DNA of 56,749 nt from Nitrosarchaeum sp. (GTDB lineage Archaea > Thermoproteota > Nitrososphaeria > Nitrososphaerales > Nitrosopumilaceae): positions 1-56,749 of the forward strand of contig JAIOPB010000007.1 in assembly GCA_021414105.1 (NCBI GenBank), in the 5' to 3' direction. Numbering within the stretch: position 1 is the stretch's first letter; each line of letters starts with the position of its first letter. Below, in pieces: positions 24,740 to 33,412 of this stretch. The position numbers and the translations under genes are program-made. A model generated the notes under the pieces. It was not told the DNA's origin. It saw nothing but the letters and a program-made list of their open reading frames with translations, and made no database searches.

Positions 24740-24918
24740 TTGTTGAAAAATACCGGTAACATATTCAATATTTATTCTAGATCTTGTCATGAGAACATAC
24801 TGCAAAGACATTCTTTTTTCTGTTTCAAAGAAAACTAAGTTCATGAATTTGTCGTACTAAACCTGAATCTGTGTTACAGCAAAAACATCAAATCTGAATA
24901 AAAAATAAAAAAACTAAT

Positions 24919-25374
24919 CTATGCTAAAAGACTAGTTTTCTTTTCTCTTCTAATGGATAAAATGATGTATGCTGAAATAGCTATTATTCCGCCTTGAAGA
25001 ACTTTACTTAGGATGTCAATAAAGCCGACATCGTCTTGCTGACCCACAAATGGAATATCTGCGGTTCTAGACAATACATAAAGACCTATCAGAGCCAAAG
25101 AACCCCCTATTGCCAAAGCATAAGGCACCTTGCTTGTGTGTCTGGTAATAGTTGCCCACAATCCAATTGGAATATACGCCGCACCAACTGCTGCAAAAAA
25201 TGCAGTTTCAATAAAAGCGCCACTTTCAAACTCTTGTGGATTCCCAGCATTTTCTTCAAACTCTTGACTGGCTTCGGCAATTTCTTGAGTAGATACAAAA
25301 AGATACAGAGATCCTGTAGCTAACATCAAAAATACCATTGAAATTATAGCTGTTTTCATTGCTTTTGATTTCAT
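24919..25374 (-). CDS. Hypothetical four-helix membrane protein
   Basis: 151 residues with hydrophobic segments at about 8-27, 56-76, 82-104 and 122-143; a Glu/Gln-rich extracytoplasmic loop (about 30-52) lies after the first helix. The overall shape resembles small archaeal rhodopsin-like or DUF-type membrane proteins, but no retinal lysine pattern is obvious. Divergent from the membrane/HTH pair at 25474, sharing a 99-base intergenic region with an inverted repeat. Confidence 0.65.
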   Translation of the reverse strand: MKSKAMKTAIISMVFLMLATGSLYLFVSTQEIAEASQEFEENAGNPQEFESGAFIETAFFAAVGAAYIPIGLWATITRHTSKVPYALAIGGSLALIGLYVLSRTADIPFVGQQDDVGFIDILSKVLQGGIIAISAYIILSIRREKKTSLLA

Positions 25375-25411
25375 GATTTGTATATGGAAAATTGGATATA
25401 ATAGATACCGA

Positions 25412-25428
25412 TCATTTTCAAAAAATGA
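25412..25428. promoter_or_regulatory. Inverted repeat between divergent membrane-protein genes
   Basis: TCATTTT-CAA-AAAATGA, perfect 7-bp arms around 3 bases, lies 37 bases before the start at 25374 (- strand) and 45 bases before 25474 (+ strand). It is a candidate operator, plausibly for the HTH protein encoded at 25742. Confidence 0.4.
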
Positions 25429-25473
25429 GAATGGAAGATATTAATTAAATGCAGATTTGTAGACAAGAGAAAG

Positions 25474-25740
25474 ATGTCCGAGGAAATTCATTATGCAACA
25501 ATGGCAATACATTTGATCGTAGGATTTGTACTTGTGTTTTTGGCTGCAAGAGCATTTAAGAAAACAAAATATCCGCCAATGGCATTACTTGTACTTGGAT
25601 TTTCTTTAATTGTTATAGGTGATACAATAATTGGAGATGTAGTAGAATTTCTGGAGCAAGGTGTTTTTGGTGAAATCTTAGAGGAAGGTGTTGAAATTGC
25701 AGGTTTTATTATTTTAATATTAGCGGTGAAACGAAGCTGA
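25474..25740 (+). CDS. Small three-helix membrane protein
   Basis: 88 residues with hydrophobic segments about 8-25, 36-56 and 70-86 and an acidic loop between helices 2 and 3. Not recognised beyond the general pattern of small membrane proteins that sit directly before a winged-helix regulator in archaea. One base separates its stop from the HTH gene, so the two are one transcript. Confidence 0.7.
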   Translation: MSEEIHYATMAIHLIVGFVLVFLAARAFKKTKYPPMALLVLGFSLIVIGDTIIGDVVEFLEQGVFGEILEEGVEIAGFIILILAVKRS

Positions 25741-25741
25741 A

Positions 25742-26080
25742 ATGGACGATGCAAGTGAGATCTTCGCCACAATATCTGACGAACAGAGTCGAGAAATAAT
25801 AAAACTAGTCTCAAAGACAGAACTTACCATTCAACAAATTTCCAATATGCTAAACATTCCATTATCTACCACATATCGGAAAACAAGAAAATTAGAAGAA
25901 TTAAAGATAATCAAGAAAACTAAAGTAATTCGAACACTTGAAGGTCTTGATGAAAGTTATTACAAAAACTGGATATATGAAATCGTAATTACCTATAGGG
26001 ATGGAGAACTATCCTACAAATTAGAACATGTAAAGATTGAAGATAAAATTGTAAGACTCTGGCAAAAGTTTTCAGAATGA
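25742..26080 (+). CDS. ArsR-like winged-helix regulator
   Basis: 112 residues; the N-terminal 65 form a winged helix with a recognisable HTH (LTIQQISNMLNIPLSTTYRKTRKLEELKII region). The C-terminal half lacks metal-binding cysteines or histidine clusters, so it is not a classic metal-sensing ArsR. Co-transcribed with the small membrane protein before it, which could be its signal sensor. Confidence 0.8.
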   Translation: MDDASEIFATISDEQSREIIKLVSKTELTIQQISNMLNIPLSTTYRKTRKLEELKIIKKTKVIRTLEGLDESYYKNWIYEIVITYRDGELSYKLEHVKIEDKIVRLWQKFSE

Positions 26081-26138
26081 TTGACCATTCTCATCAAATG
26101 ATAATGGACGTTATGATATTATATGTAGAATTTGATAT

Positions 26139-26342
26139 ATGGTCATGAACAAAAAAATTTTAGTAGGAATTGCAATTGCAATAATTGTTGTTGCAGTTGG
26201 AATAGTAGGCATAAAAGCAATGCTAGGTGATGAATCTACAGAACTACCATATGAAGAAAAAATCGAAAAAACACTAAATATTCAGGAATCCGCCGAACCT
26301 GGCGAATCTGCAGAAGAAGAAGCACAAGAATACGAACCATAG
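26139..26342 (+). CDS. Small single-helix protein with acidic tail
   Basis: 67 residues: a Met-Lys-type basic N-terminus, a strongly hydrophobic helix (about 7-28) and a Glu-rich extracytoplasmic tail with ESAEPGESAEEEAQEYEP at the end. Probably a membrane-anchored acidic peptide of unknown role. Start at ATG 26139; a second ATG lies two codons in. Confidence 0.55.
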   Translation: MVMNKKILVGIAIAIIVVAVGIVGIKAMLGDESTELPYEEKIEKTLNIQESAEPGESAEEEAQEYEP

Positions 26343-26477
26343 CAAATTGACTATCTCCCTTTTTCTATAGGTATGTCCGAAATACACTCCTTTTTGGAAT
26401 TTCATTATTGCTTAGTTGTACAAATTACAATGATCAAAGAATTAGTATATGAAAAGAATCTTATAGATTAATTAGCT

Positions 26478-26822
26478 GTGTCATTAAAAAAAACCATGAC
26501 TGGAAAAAATTATCGAGATAAAATTTACATTATAAAAGATATAATCAGTCTTCTTACTGAATATGGCCAGCTAAATCAAACAACACTTATCAGCTATAGT
26601 GGCCTAAATCTAAAAAAACATAAACACATTCTTGATACTTTAGAATCACGAGGATTCATCTCAAAATTAATTTCAGAAAATGACAAGCGTCCAGTTACAA
26701 TTTATAAAGCCACAAATAAAGGAGTTGAGTTTTGTCAAACAATAATAGCACCATATGAAGAATTATTTCCTAGAAAATCTAACTCAAATCCAACTAACTT
26801 AGGACTCTTGCTCTTCATCTAG
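26478..26822 (+). CDS. Winged-helix DNA-binding protein (HTH_45-like)
   Basis: 114 residues. The first 90 match the archaeal small winged-helix pattern: ISLLTEYGQLNQTTLISYSGLN, then LDTLESRGFISKLI and a wing with TIYKATNKGVEFC. This group is abundant in thaumarchaeota. GTG start at 26478; ATG seven codons later is an alternative. Its end overlaps tail-to-tail with the following - strand gene by 24 bases. Confidence 0.78.
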   Translation: MSLKKTMTGKNYRDKIYIIKDIISLLTEYGQLNQTTLISYSGLNLKKHKHILDTLESRGFISKLISENDKRPVTIYKATNKGVEFCQTIIAPYEELFPRKSNSNPTNLGLLLFI

Positions 26823-27194
26823 ATTAAACTCTGAGGAGATCTGATTATCTACCTGATCCTTTCTTTGAATGTATCTAGGATATTTTTTATTCCAAGATTT
26901 GAGCATTAAGTATTGACGTATACCTAACACGAGCCAAGATATTGAAATTATAATTATTATGACTAGTGATATGGCAAGAAAGATTCCAAACTCATCATAT
27001 TCATCCAGTATGAAAAAAAAGTGTGGATGAAGAATCAAATATAATGAAAGACCTATTGCTAGTGGTGCCAAAATCAATGCAGATATTGATATTCCTAAAA
27101 GAGTTTTCCCTATCTGATTTATCTTATCAATGAATCCATCCATTACTTCAATTATGCTAAAGCGGGATGAGTCGGAATTTTCTATATTTGGCAT
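26799..27194 (-). CDS. Hypothetical two-helix membrane protein
   Basis: 131 residues with an N-terminal cytoplasmic part, membrane helices at about 34-56 and 70-93, and a charged C-terminal tail ending in acidic residues. No known motif. It lies 28 bases downstream of the cupredoxin gene on the same strand and may be co-expressed with it. Confidence 0.62.
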   Translation of the reverse strand: MPNIENSDSSRFSIIEVMDGFIDKINQIGKTLLGISISALILAPLAIGLSLYLILHPHFFFILDEYDEFGIFLAISLVIIIIISISWLVLGIRQYLMLKSWNKKYPRYIQRKDQVDNQISSEFNLDEEQES

Positions 27195-27222
27195 GTTTAT
27201 CCTATTTTAATAATTTTTGAGG

Positions 27223-27702
27223 TCATTTTACTATAAAAGTTCCGCTCATTTCAGGATGTAATGTACAATGAAACGTAAATTCACCTGTCTTGTCGGCAAT
27301 AAATGTAATTGATTGAGATTCAAAATAACTCAAGTCTTTTGTGTGGACATTAAATTCATTCATATTCAAATTATGTTTCTGGTTATCTTGGTTGATCATA
27401 TGAAAAGAAATCAGCTCACCACGACTTACTGAGACTATTGGTTTTTGACTTGGTGTGAAACTATTTTTTCCACCTTTTGTTGAAGATAATGCAAATATAG
27501 GACCGTGTTGTGTTGGTATTGATTTTACATAAAAGTTTGCTGGCGCTCCAAATACAGGCGATGTTGCATTTACAGGAATCATGGAATTAACAATATAATA
27601 TCCACCAACTGAACAAAGCACAACAATACCTGTGATTGTAAGTATTGTATTTCTTCCTAATTTAGTTTGGTGTTTTTGTTTTACCAATTGATTGCATGAC
27701 AT
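27223..27702 (-). CDS. Membrane-anchored cupredoxin (plastocyanin-like)
   Basis: 159 residues: basic N-terminus, membrane helix about 20-40 and a cupredoxin domain (about 55-159). The type 1 copper ligands are visible: His in KHNLN and the C-terminal FHCTLHPEMSG with Cys, His and Met. Such proteins carry electrons at the cell surface; ammonia-oxidising thaumarchaeota use many of them in place of cytochrome c. Partner enzymes cannot be read from context. Confidence 0.9.
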   Translation of the reverse strand: MSCNQLVKQKHQTKLGRNTILTITGIVVLCSVGGYYIVNSMIPVNATSPVFGAPANFYVKSIPTQHGPIFALSSTKGGKNSFTPSQKPIVSVSRGELISFHMINQDNQKHNLNMNEFNVHTKDLSYFESQSITFIADKTGEFTFHCTLHPEMSGTFIVK

Positions 27703-27905
27703 TTGCCGCTATTTAGACGATGATGAACAAAGTTAAGTATATTATAAAAACAAAAAAATCAAAAGCTCATTGAGTACAAATGCATCACAATTTATTGTAT
27801 CAAAATATCTATCAATTCTGTAATTTCAAAAAACATGGAAAAATTATACCTAATTCTTTTATAATTGAACTATGAGAAAAAACAATTAATATCAAAATAC
27901 ATTAT

Positions 27906-29141
27906 GTGATAAAAATGACTAACACACAAAAACTTCTAATCGGAGCCATAATAATTCTTGGAATACTTGTGGCAATAACTCTTCCACCATCTATGGAATT
28001 TTATTTTGAAAAGAAAAATCAGCTAGATACAAATGAAATAGTAGGTCTCAAAGACATAACTCCAGAGAGCAAAACTGATGAAATAATAAAGGAAATTCCA
28101 CCAAATGACAATTCTCAATATGAACAAAGTAATACAAATCTAGGTATAATTTATCAAAACTCGGAAAATTCCGTTGTACAAATAACCAGTACTGTCATAG
28201 AGACTAGATCAAATATCATCATCAATGGCAATCCATTAGAGCAGCAGTCATCTAGGCTAGGCTCCGGATTTGTGTATGATAGTGAAGGTCATGTTATTAC
28301 AAACAATCATGTTGTTTCAGGCGTATCTAATGTTGATGTTACTTTATCAAACGGTGACACTTTTAATGCCAAAGTAATTGGTACTGATGAATTCAATGAT
28401 ATTGCAGTATTGCAAATAACTGATGATTATTCTAATGAACCAATAAATCCAATATCTTTTGCTGATTCATCTCAAGTTCATGTCGGTGATCAAGTGATTG
28501 CCATTGGAAATCCATTTGGACTAAGCAATACTATGACAACAGGTATAGTAAGTCAAATTGGAAGACTGCTTCCAAATAAGGATCTTGGGTTTTCTATTCC
28601 AAATATCATCCAAACTGATGCTGCAATTAATCCCGGAAATTCAGGAGGACCTCTTTTGGATAACAGTGGAAATTTAATTGGAATGAATACCGCAATTGAA
28701 TCTAAAGTAGGAGAGTTTGCAGGTGTTGGTTTTGCTGTTCCATCAAATACCATTAAAAAAGTTGTACCAGCATTAATTGAAAAAGGAAAATATGATCATC
28801 CCTGGTTAGGAATCTCTGGAACTACTCTCTCACCAAAATTAGCAGAAAAATTGAATCTACCGCAGAATTTTAGAGGTGCTCTAATTAATGGTGTTGTAAA
28901 AGATGGACCTGCAGATAAGGCCGGAATCAAAGATGCATTGTATACTGCAGACAGAGAAATAGCAAGTGCAGATATAGTAATTTCAATTGATAATACACCA
29001 GTTAAAAGAATAGATGACATTATTGCATATGTATCAGAAAATAAATCCGTGGGAGACAATGTTTCTCTTCAGGTCTATAGAGATGGCAATGTAGTTGATA
29101 TTGACATTGAGCTTGGTAAACGAACAATAAATAGTGAATAG
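27906..29141 (+). CDS. HtrA/DegP-like serine protease with PDZ domain
   Basis: 411 residues: N-terminal signal anchor (about 6-28), linker, trypsin-like domain (about 75-290) with His in ITNNHVVSG, Asp in DEFNDIAVLQI and Ser in NPGNSGGPLLD, then one PDZ domain (about 295-405). Acts in the extracytoplasmic space on misfolded proteins. GTG at 27906 or ATG at 27915 may start it. The 203 bases before it, shared with the divergent cupredoxin gene, hold only A/T-rich promoter-like sequence. Confidence 0.93.
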   Translation: MIKMTNTQKLLIGAIIILGILVAITLPPSMEFYFEKKNQLDTNEIVGLKDITPESKTDEIIKEIPPNDNSQYEQSNTNLGIIYQNSENSVVQITSTVIETRSNIIINGNPLEQQSSRLGSGFVYDSEGHVITNNHVVSGVSNVDVTLSNGDTFNAKVIGTDEFNDIAVLQITDDYSNEPINPISFADSSQVHVGDQVIAIGNPFGLSNTMTTGIVSQIGRLLPNKDLGFSIPNIIQTDAAINPGNSGGPLLDNSGNLIGMNTAIESKVGEFAGVGFAVPSNTIKKVVPALIEKGKYDHPWLGISGTTLSPKLAEKLNLPQNFRGALINGVVKDGPADKAGIKDALYTADREIASADIVISIDNTPVKRIDDIIAYVSENKSVGDNVSLQVYRDGNVVDIDIELGKRTINSE

Positions 29142-29342
29142 TTTTACATATTACCACTAGCTCAGCCTATCTTCGTGCTATGGTTGTATTATCCCTTTGA
29201 ATGGTTTTCCAAGTGATGATCTTGATAGAAGTTAAGATATCTATTTCATCTCGTTCATAGGGTACAAAAGAATGGATGATTGGTATTACAGTTGGAAATA
29301 TTAGAAGAATTGATATTTATATAAAATTAACAAATAACTGAG

Positions 29343-31109
29343 TTGCAAATTTCATTTAGTATAGATAAAAAATTAATACTTTTAGTAATTATGGTATCTG
29401 TAATTACGCTTTTAATCACCGCCTATTTGAGTTTCAACTATGGAGAACAAATTCTAAGAGAAAAAGCTAATGATCTACTAATTAGCGAGTCTACAGCACG
29501 TGGTAATGCTATTAGACTTCTTTTTGAATCACAAATTGACCAAAATCAAATTTTAGCAAATGAATCAATGATAAAAACTCTGGTTAATGAATTAAATCAA
29601 ACACCTGAAAACGAATTTGATAAAATAAGAGAAAATAAACTTGGGAACTTTCTTACTCAAATTCAAGCATTTCAAACACGAGTTGGATTTTCAATGGGTT
29701 TTGAAGATGTAAAAATTATAGGGGCAAATGGAAAAGTTTTCTTTTCACTTAGTAAACTAACTGATAATAATTTCCTTCATGATCCTTTATTTCAAAAAGG
29801 ATTGAAAAAATCAACTATCGATTTTGAACCAACTAATACTGGTAAAAAAATGATTATAGTTTCTCCAATTTTTGCTCCAGATAGTAAAAAAGATGATGAA
29901 CCAATAGGAGTAGTTATCTCAAGAATGCGAACTGAATCATTAGATGGTATCTTAGCTGATAAAAGTGGATTGGGTGAAACTGGAGAAGTTTATATCGTAA
30001 GTGATGGGTTTTTGATGTTATCTGAATCTCGATTCATAGATAGTGCTATCTTCAAACAAAAAGTTGACACCATTCCAGTTCAAAAATGTTTTAGAGAAGG
30101 CAACGAATTTGCAGGATTTTATCCTGATTATAGAAAAATTTCTATCTATGGCTCTTCATATTGTGCTAATGATTTGGGGTTTGTTTTGCTTGCAGAAATT
30201 GACGAAGCGGAAACAATTCAACCAATTTTAGTACTTCAAAATAGAATTTTTCAAACAGGTCTAATAATTACTGCTGTAATGACCATTATTGCATTTATAC
30301 TTTCAAAATCTTTGTCTCGACCTCTAATAAAATTAAAAAATGCTGCAAACCAAGTTGCAAGCGGAGATTTTCATATTAGAACTAATATTACAACAAGAGA
30401 TGAAATTGGAGAACTATCATATGCATTTGATTCCATGACTGAAAAACTTCAGAGATCGTTAATTGAAATTAAAGAAAAAGAAGATGTCATAAAACAACAA
30501 GAAGATATTTTATTACAATTTTCTGATCATAGTGAAAAATACTGTGTTTGTATGGTGGATATTATGAATTCAACAAAAATTACTGCTAAATTATCTGAAT
30601 CAGAAACCAGTGAATTTTATGATCTTTTTCTAAACTCTATTGCTGGAATTGTAAGAAATTTTGATGGTATAGTAATAAAAAATATTGGGGATGCGTTATT
30701 ATTTTATTTTCCAGTCATTCCATCAGAAGAAGAATCTACATTAAAGAAATGTCTTGACTGTTGTTTAACTTTAGGTGAATCACACGATGATATAGCAAAA
30801 AAATTAGAAAACCAAAAACTACCTGTTTTTGATTATAGAGTTAGTTCTACTTATGGAATGGTTAGAATAGCAAAAACATCTACATCGTCCATTAATGATA
30901 TTTTTGGAAATACTGTAAATCGTTGTGCGAAGATAAATAGAATTGCTCCTGCAAATAGATTGATTATTGATGAAGAATTTTATGATAGTTCCAAAATTTT
31001 TGATGATTATACATTTAAAAAAATAGATAGTGATGTTACCGCTCCAGAGGCAGGTTATTCAGGATATCTAGTTTCTAGAAAGCACATACCCGATAATATT
31101 AAAAATTAA
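29343..31109 (+). CDS. Receptor-type class III nucleotide cyclase
   Basis: 588 residues: membrane helix about 12-32, a large extracellular sensor region (about 33-300, Cache-like), second helix about 307-327, HAMP (about 328-380), short coiled coil, then a class III cyclase domain (about 395-560). Metal Asp is in MVDIMNSTK, Lys and the second metal Asp in IKNIGDALL, and the adenine-specifying Asp position in DIFGNTVNRCAKI. In that last motif the transition-state Arg of the usual N-x3-R is Lys. TTG start. The 200 bases before it contain no gene I can support. Confidence 0.88.
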   Translation: MQISFSIDKKLILLVIMVSVITLLITAYLSFNYGEQILREKANDLLISESTARGNAIRLLFESQIDQNQILANESMIKTLVNELNQTPENEFDKIRENKLGNFLTQIQAFQTRVGFSMGFEDVKIIGANGKVFFSLSKLTDNNFLHDPLFQKGLKKSTIDFEPTNTGKKMIIVSPIFAPDSKKDDEPIGVVISRMRTESLDGILADKSGLGETGEVYIVSDGFLMLSESRFIDSAIFKQKVDTIPVQKCFREGNEFAGFYPDYRKISIYGSSYCANDLGFVLLAEIDEAETIQPILVLQNRIFQTGLIITAVMTIIAFILSKSLSRPLIKLKNAANQVASGDFHIRTNITTRDEIGELSYAFDSMTEKLQRSLIEIKEKEDVIKQQEDILLQFSDHSEKYCVCMVDIMNSTKITAKLSESETSEFYDLFLNSIAGIVRNFDGIVIKNIGDALLFYFPVIPSEEESTLKKCLDCCLTLGESHDDIAKKLENQKLPVFDYRVSSTYGMVRIAKTSTSSINDIFGNTVNRCAKINRIAPANRLIIDEEFYDSSKIFDDYTFKKIDSDVTAPEAGYSGYLVSRKHIPDNIKN

Positions 31110-31125
31110 ACAATGGTTCATTTTT

Positions 31126-32436
31126 TTATAATGCCAATTTTTCAATCATATCACTAAATTTCCAAGGTCCACATTGCGCATCTGATCTTTCACTCTCAAA
31201 CATTCCTTGTTTGCTTAGATGATTTACAACATACATAGAAAATGGCAAAGCCCCTGTAGCTCCGGGAGAATTATAATTCAAAATATGAAAAGACATTGAA
31301 TCACCTTCTAAAATTACATCTGGAACAAATTGCCCATTCTCATTTATTACAGATGATCTAATTCCTGCAGTTCCTCTCTCTGTGATTTTTTTTGCATCAA
31401 TTTTTGGTAAGAATCGCTTAACTCTGTTAATCATTGCTGATTTTGACATCGCGGATTGAATTTCATTTATTGCAAGTTCTTGGAATTGTTTATCAAATAT
31501 TGTTTTTCTTGCACCAGTTCTAAGCATCTCTAATATTTTTGGAATGAATTCTTTGATGTTCTCTGTTTTATTGTATCCATATGGACTAAACACTGGTACT
31601 GCATTTGGCCCAATTTCACAACTTCCATCAACTCTGATAATCCAATGTGGATCTAAAAATGGATAATCTGGATATTTTGGTACTGAATACACACTTGTTT
31701 TTGTCAAATTATTATATTCTTTTGGTGTTCTCCAATACTCTCCTCTGAAATGCATATCTGTAAATGTCTCTGCAACACCAATTTTGTGTGCAATGTCTAT
31801 CGCTTCTCCTCCTGCTGCATTGATAACAAAATTTGCAAAAATCTCATAATCATTATTTAATGTAATTTTCCATTTATCGTCAATTTTTTTGATATTGGTT
31901 ACTTTGGTGTCTAGCATAAAATTAATTCCATTCTCTCTGCTATCTTTCATTACTGCCTCAGTAACTTTAGAGTAGTCTGTAGACCCATCTTTGTACACAT
32001 AAAGTGCAGATTCACATTTTATTTCTGGTTCTATTTTCTTTAATTCATTTTTATCCATCAATTTGATATCGTTATCCTGTAATCCGTTTTGTTTCCCCCA
32101 TTTGAAATATTTCTCTAATACTTTAGTTCCTTTTTCATCTAAAGATACTTCTATCACTCCATCTTTTTTAAACGGGAATTTTTTTAGTCTGGAATACTCT
32201 TCTAGCATTTCATATCCATGAAAAGTTGTTTTTGCAAACATCTTTTTCTTCTCGGGATTGTATAGATATGGCGCATGAACTTTTCCTGTGTTTCTACTGC
32301 TTGTGTGAAATGCAACATTGTGTGCTTGTTCTATTATCGCAATCTTTTTTGTTTTATTTAGAAAACCAAGAAAATAAGAGATTGAAGTACCTAGTATTCC
32401 GCCACCAATAATTACTAGATCAAAATTATGTGCCAA
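31126..32436 (-). CDS. lhgO: L-2-hydroxyglutarate oxidase-like FAD enzyme
   Basis: 436-residue flavoprotein of the DAO/GlpO superfamily: N-terminal dinucleotide motif IIGGGILGTSISYFLG, HTSSRNTGKVHAPYLY (typical of LhgO), VINAAGGEAIDIAHKIG and the C-terminal GIRSSVINENGQFVPD and SPGATGALPF. LhgO oxidises L-2-hydroxyglutarate to 2-oxoglutarate, passing electrons to the membrane in bacteria. Here a nearby KorAB could use the product; that link is inference. Confidence 0.88.
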   Translation of the reverse strand: MAHNFDLVIIGGGILGTSISYFLGFLNKTKKIAIIEQAHNVAFHTSSRNTGKVHAPYLYNPEKKKMFAKTTFHGYEMLEEYSRLKKFPFKKDGVIEVSLDEKGTKVLEKYFKWGKQNGLQDNDIKLMDKNELKKIEPEIKCESALYVYKDGSTDYSKVTEAVMKDSRENGINFMLDTKVTNIKKIDDKWKITLNNDYEIFANFVINAAGGEAIDIAHKIGVAETFTDMHFRGEYWRTPKEYNNLTKTSVYSVPKYPDYPFLDPHWIIRVDGSCEIGPNAVPVFSPYGYNKTENIKEFIPKILEMLRTGARKTIFDKQFQELAINEIQSAMSKSAMINRVKRFLPKIDAKKITERGTAGIRSSVINENGQFVPDVILEGDSMSFHILNYNSPGATGALPFSMYVVNHLSKQGMFESERSDAQCGPWKFSDMIEKLAL

Positions 32437-32519
32437 TGCATTTCCCTCTCACATTAGTCAATATTAAATTGAATATATGGTAATCAAGATTAATATCATA
32501 TAAAATCTGAATTCTAATT

Positions 32520-32801
32520 GTGTTACCTGATAGATGCTCTATTATGGAAAATGGAAAACAATGTGTAAATCCACCAGAATTTGTGGTATCTGTCGTGGTA
32601 GAAAAAGATGAATACATGGTTGGAGTCACATGCAATAAACATAAACAAATAGTCTCAGGAAAAATTCAATCTCTCCAGAATGAAGATAAAATACCTCGTG
32701 GAAAAATCAGTTTTTTACCATTAAAAGCAGTTGGAACTGACTGTATCCATGGTGATCCAGATGATTTTGTCCATTTAGACATTAATAACACTAAAAATTG
32801 A
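32520..32801 (+). CDS. Hypothetical small Cys/His protein
   Basis: 93 residues, GTG start. Cysteines at about 6, 15, 38 and 75 and a CNKHK motif suggest possible zinc binding (C-x8-C then C-x2-H), but the spacing is not a known finger. Divergent from lhgO. Not recognised. Confidence 0.55.
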   Translation: MLPDRCSIMENGKQCVNPPEFVVSVVVEKDEYMVGVTCNKHKQIVSGKIQSLQNEDKIPRGKISFLPLKAVGTDCIHGDPDDFVHLDINNTKN

Positions 32802-32827
32802 AATAATTTCTTTTTAATTACATTATA

Positions 32828-33202
32828 TTGCTTTTCGATATCTTAACTGATTTATTAAAAATTAATGACGTTTTATTGATCATAAAAAACAACGCTGCTG
32901 TTTCTGAGATTAGAGGCGATTCTTTACACATTAAACAGAAAGACAAATGGATTACAATTGGTGATAATGATGGACCAGCTCACATACACATTAATACTGA
33001 ATTGATACATGTTGCCAAGTTTGTTGAGGACCAAAAACCTGATCGTACAAGCTTTAGCGTCCAATTTTTTGATCAAAATGAAAACCGTATTTTGGGTGCA
33101 TTTTTTACAAAAATGTATGACCAAAGTAATAATCTTAACTTTGAGAGAAAAAAGATTTATGAAAAACTATGTGAAAAATACGGTTCAAAAATTCAATTTT
33201 AA
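32828..33202 (+). CDS. Hypothetical protein, faintly ChuX/HutX-like
   Basis: 124 residues, TTG start. The pattern WITIGDNDGPAHIHINTELI, then SFSVQFFDQNENRILGAFF and YEKLCEKYG resembles the single-domain heme-utilisation (ChuX/HutX) fold, including a His pair that could be a ligand, but similarity is weak and unverified. Followed 7 bases later by a terminator-like hairpin. Confidence 0.6.
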   Translation: MLFDILTDLLKINDVLLIIKNNAAVSEIRGDSLHIKQKDKWITIGDNDGPAHIHINTELIHVAKFVEDQKPDRTSFSVQFFDQNENRILGAFFTKMYDQSNNLNFERKKIYEKLCEKYGSKIQF

Positions 33203-33209
33203 AAAAATA

Positions 33210-33230
33210 CCTTGTCTGAAAATGACAAGG
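33210..33230 (+). terminator. Hairpin after the gene at 32828
   Basis: CCTTGTC (33210-33216) and GACAAGG (33224-33230) pair perfectly around a 7-base loop, followed by A-rich then T-rich sequence. Likely transcript end or 3' stabiliser. Confidence 0.45.
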
Positions 33231-33243
33231 AGAAAAACTTTTT

Positions 33244-33333
33244 CTATTCTTCTGATTGTTTTTTCTTCTTTTCTTTTTCAGATTGTTGTTTAGCTAATTC
33301 TAATTCTTCATTTGTATGTTTGAATTTTTTCAA
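33244..33333 (-). CDS. Possible 29-residue highly charged peptide
   Basis: A TTG-started frame on the - strand encodes KFKHTNEELELAKQQ followed by a run of Lys/Glu. A TTTATATATA box lies about 20-28 bases before the TTG, as for a leaderless transcript. Its composition could also arise by chance in A-rich DNA, so the call is weak. Confidence 0.3.
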   Translation of the reverse strand: MKKFKHTNEELELAKQQSEKEKKKKQSEE

Positions 33334-33412
33334 TCTATTGATAATTTACAATCTATATATAAAAACTGCACAGTCTTTCTCGATGTGTTCTAAGCGTAAA
33401 TTACAACTTATG

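Noticed and set aside
29160-29200. tagctcag word resembling a tRNA D arm
   Set aside because: No matching acceptor, anticodon or T arm around it; chance match.
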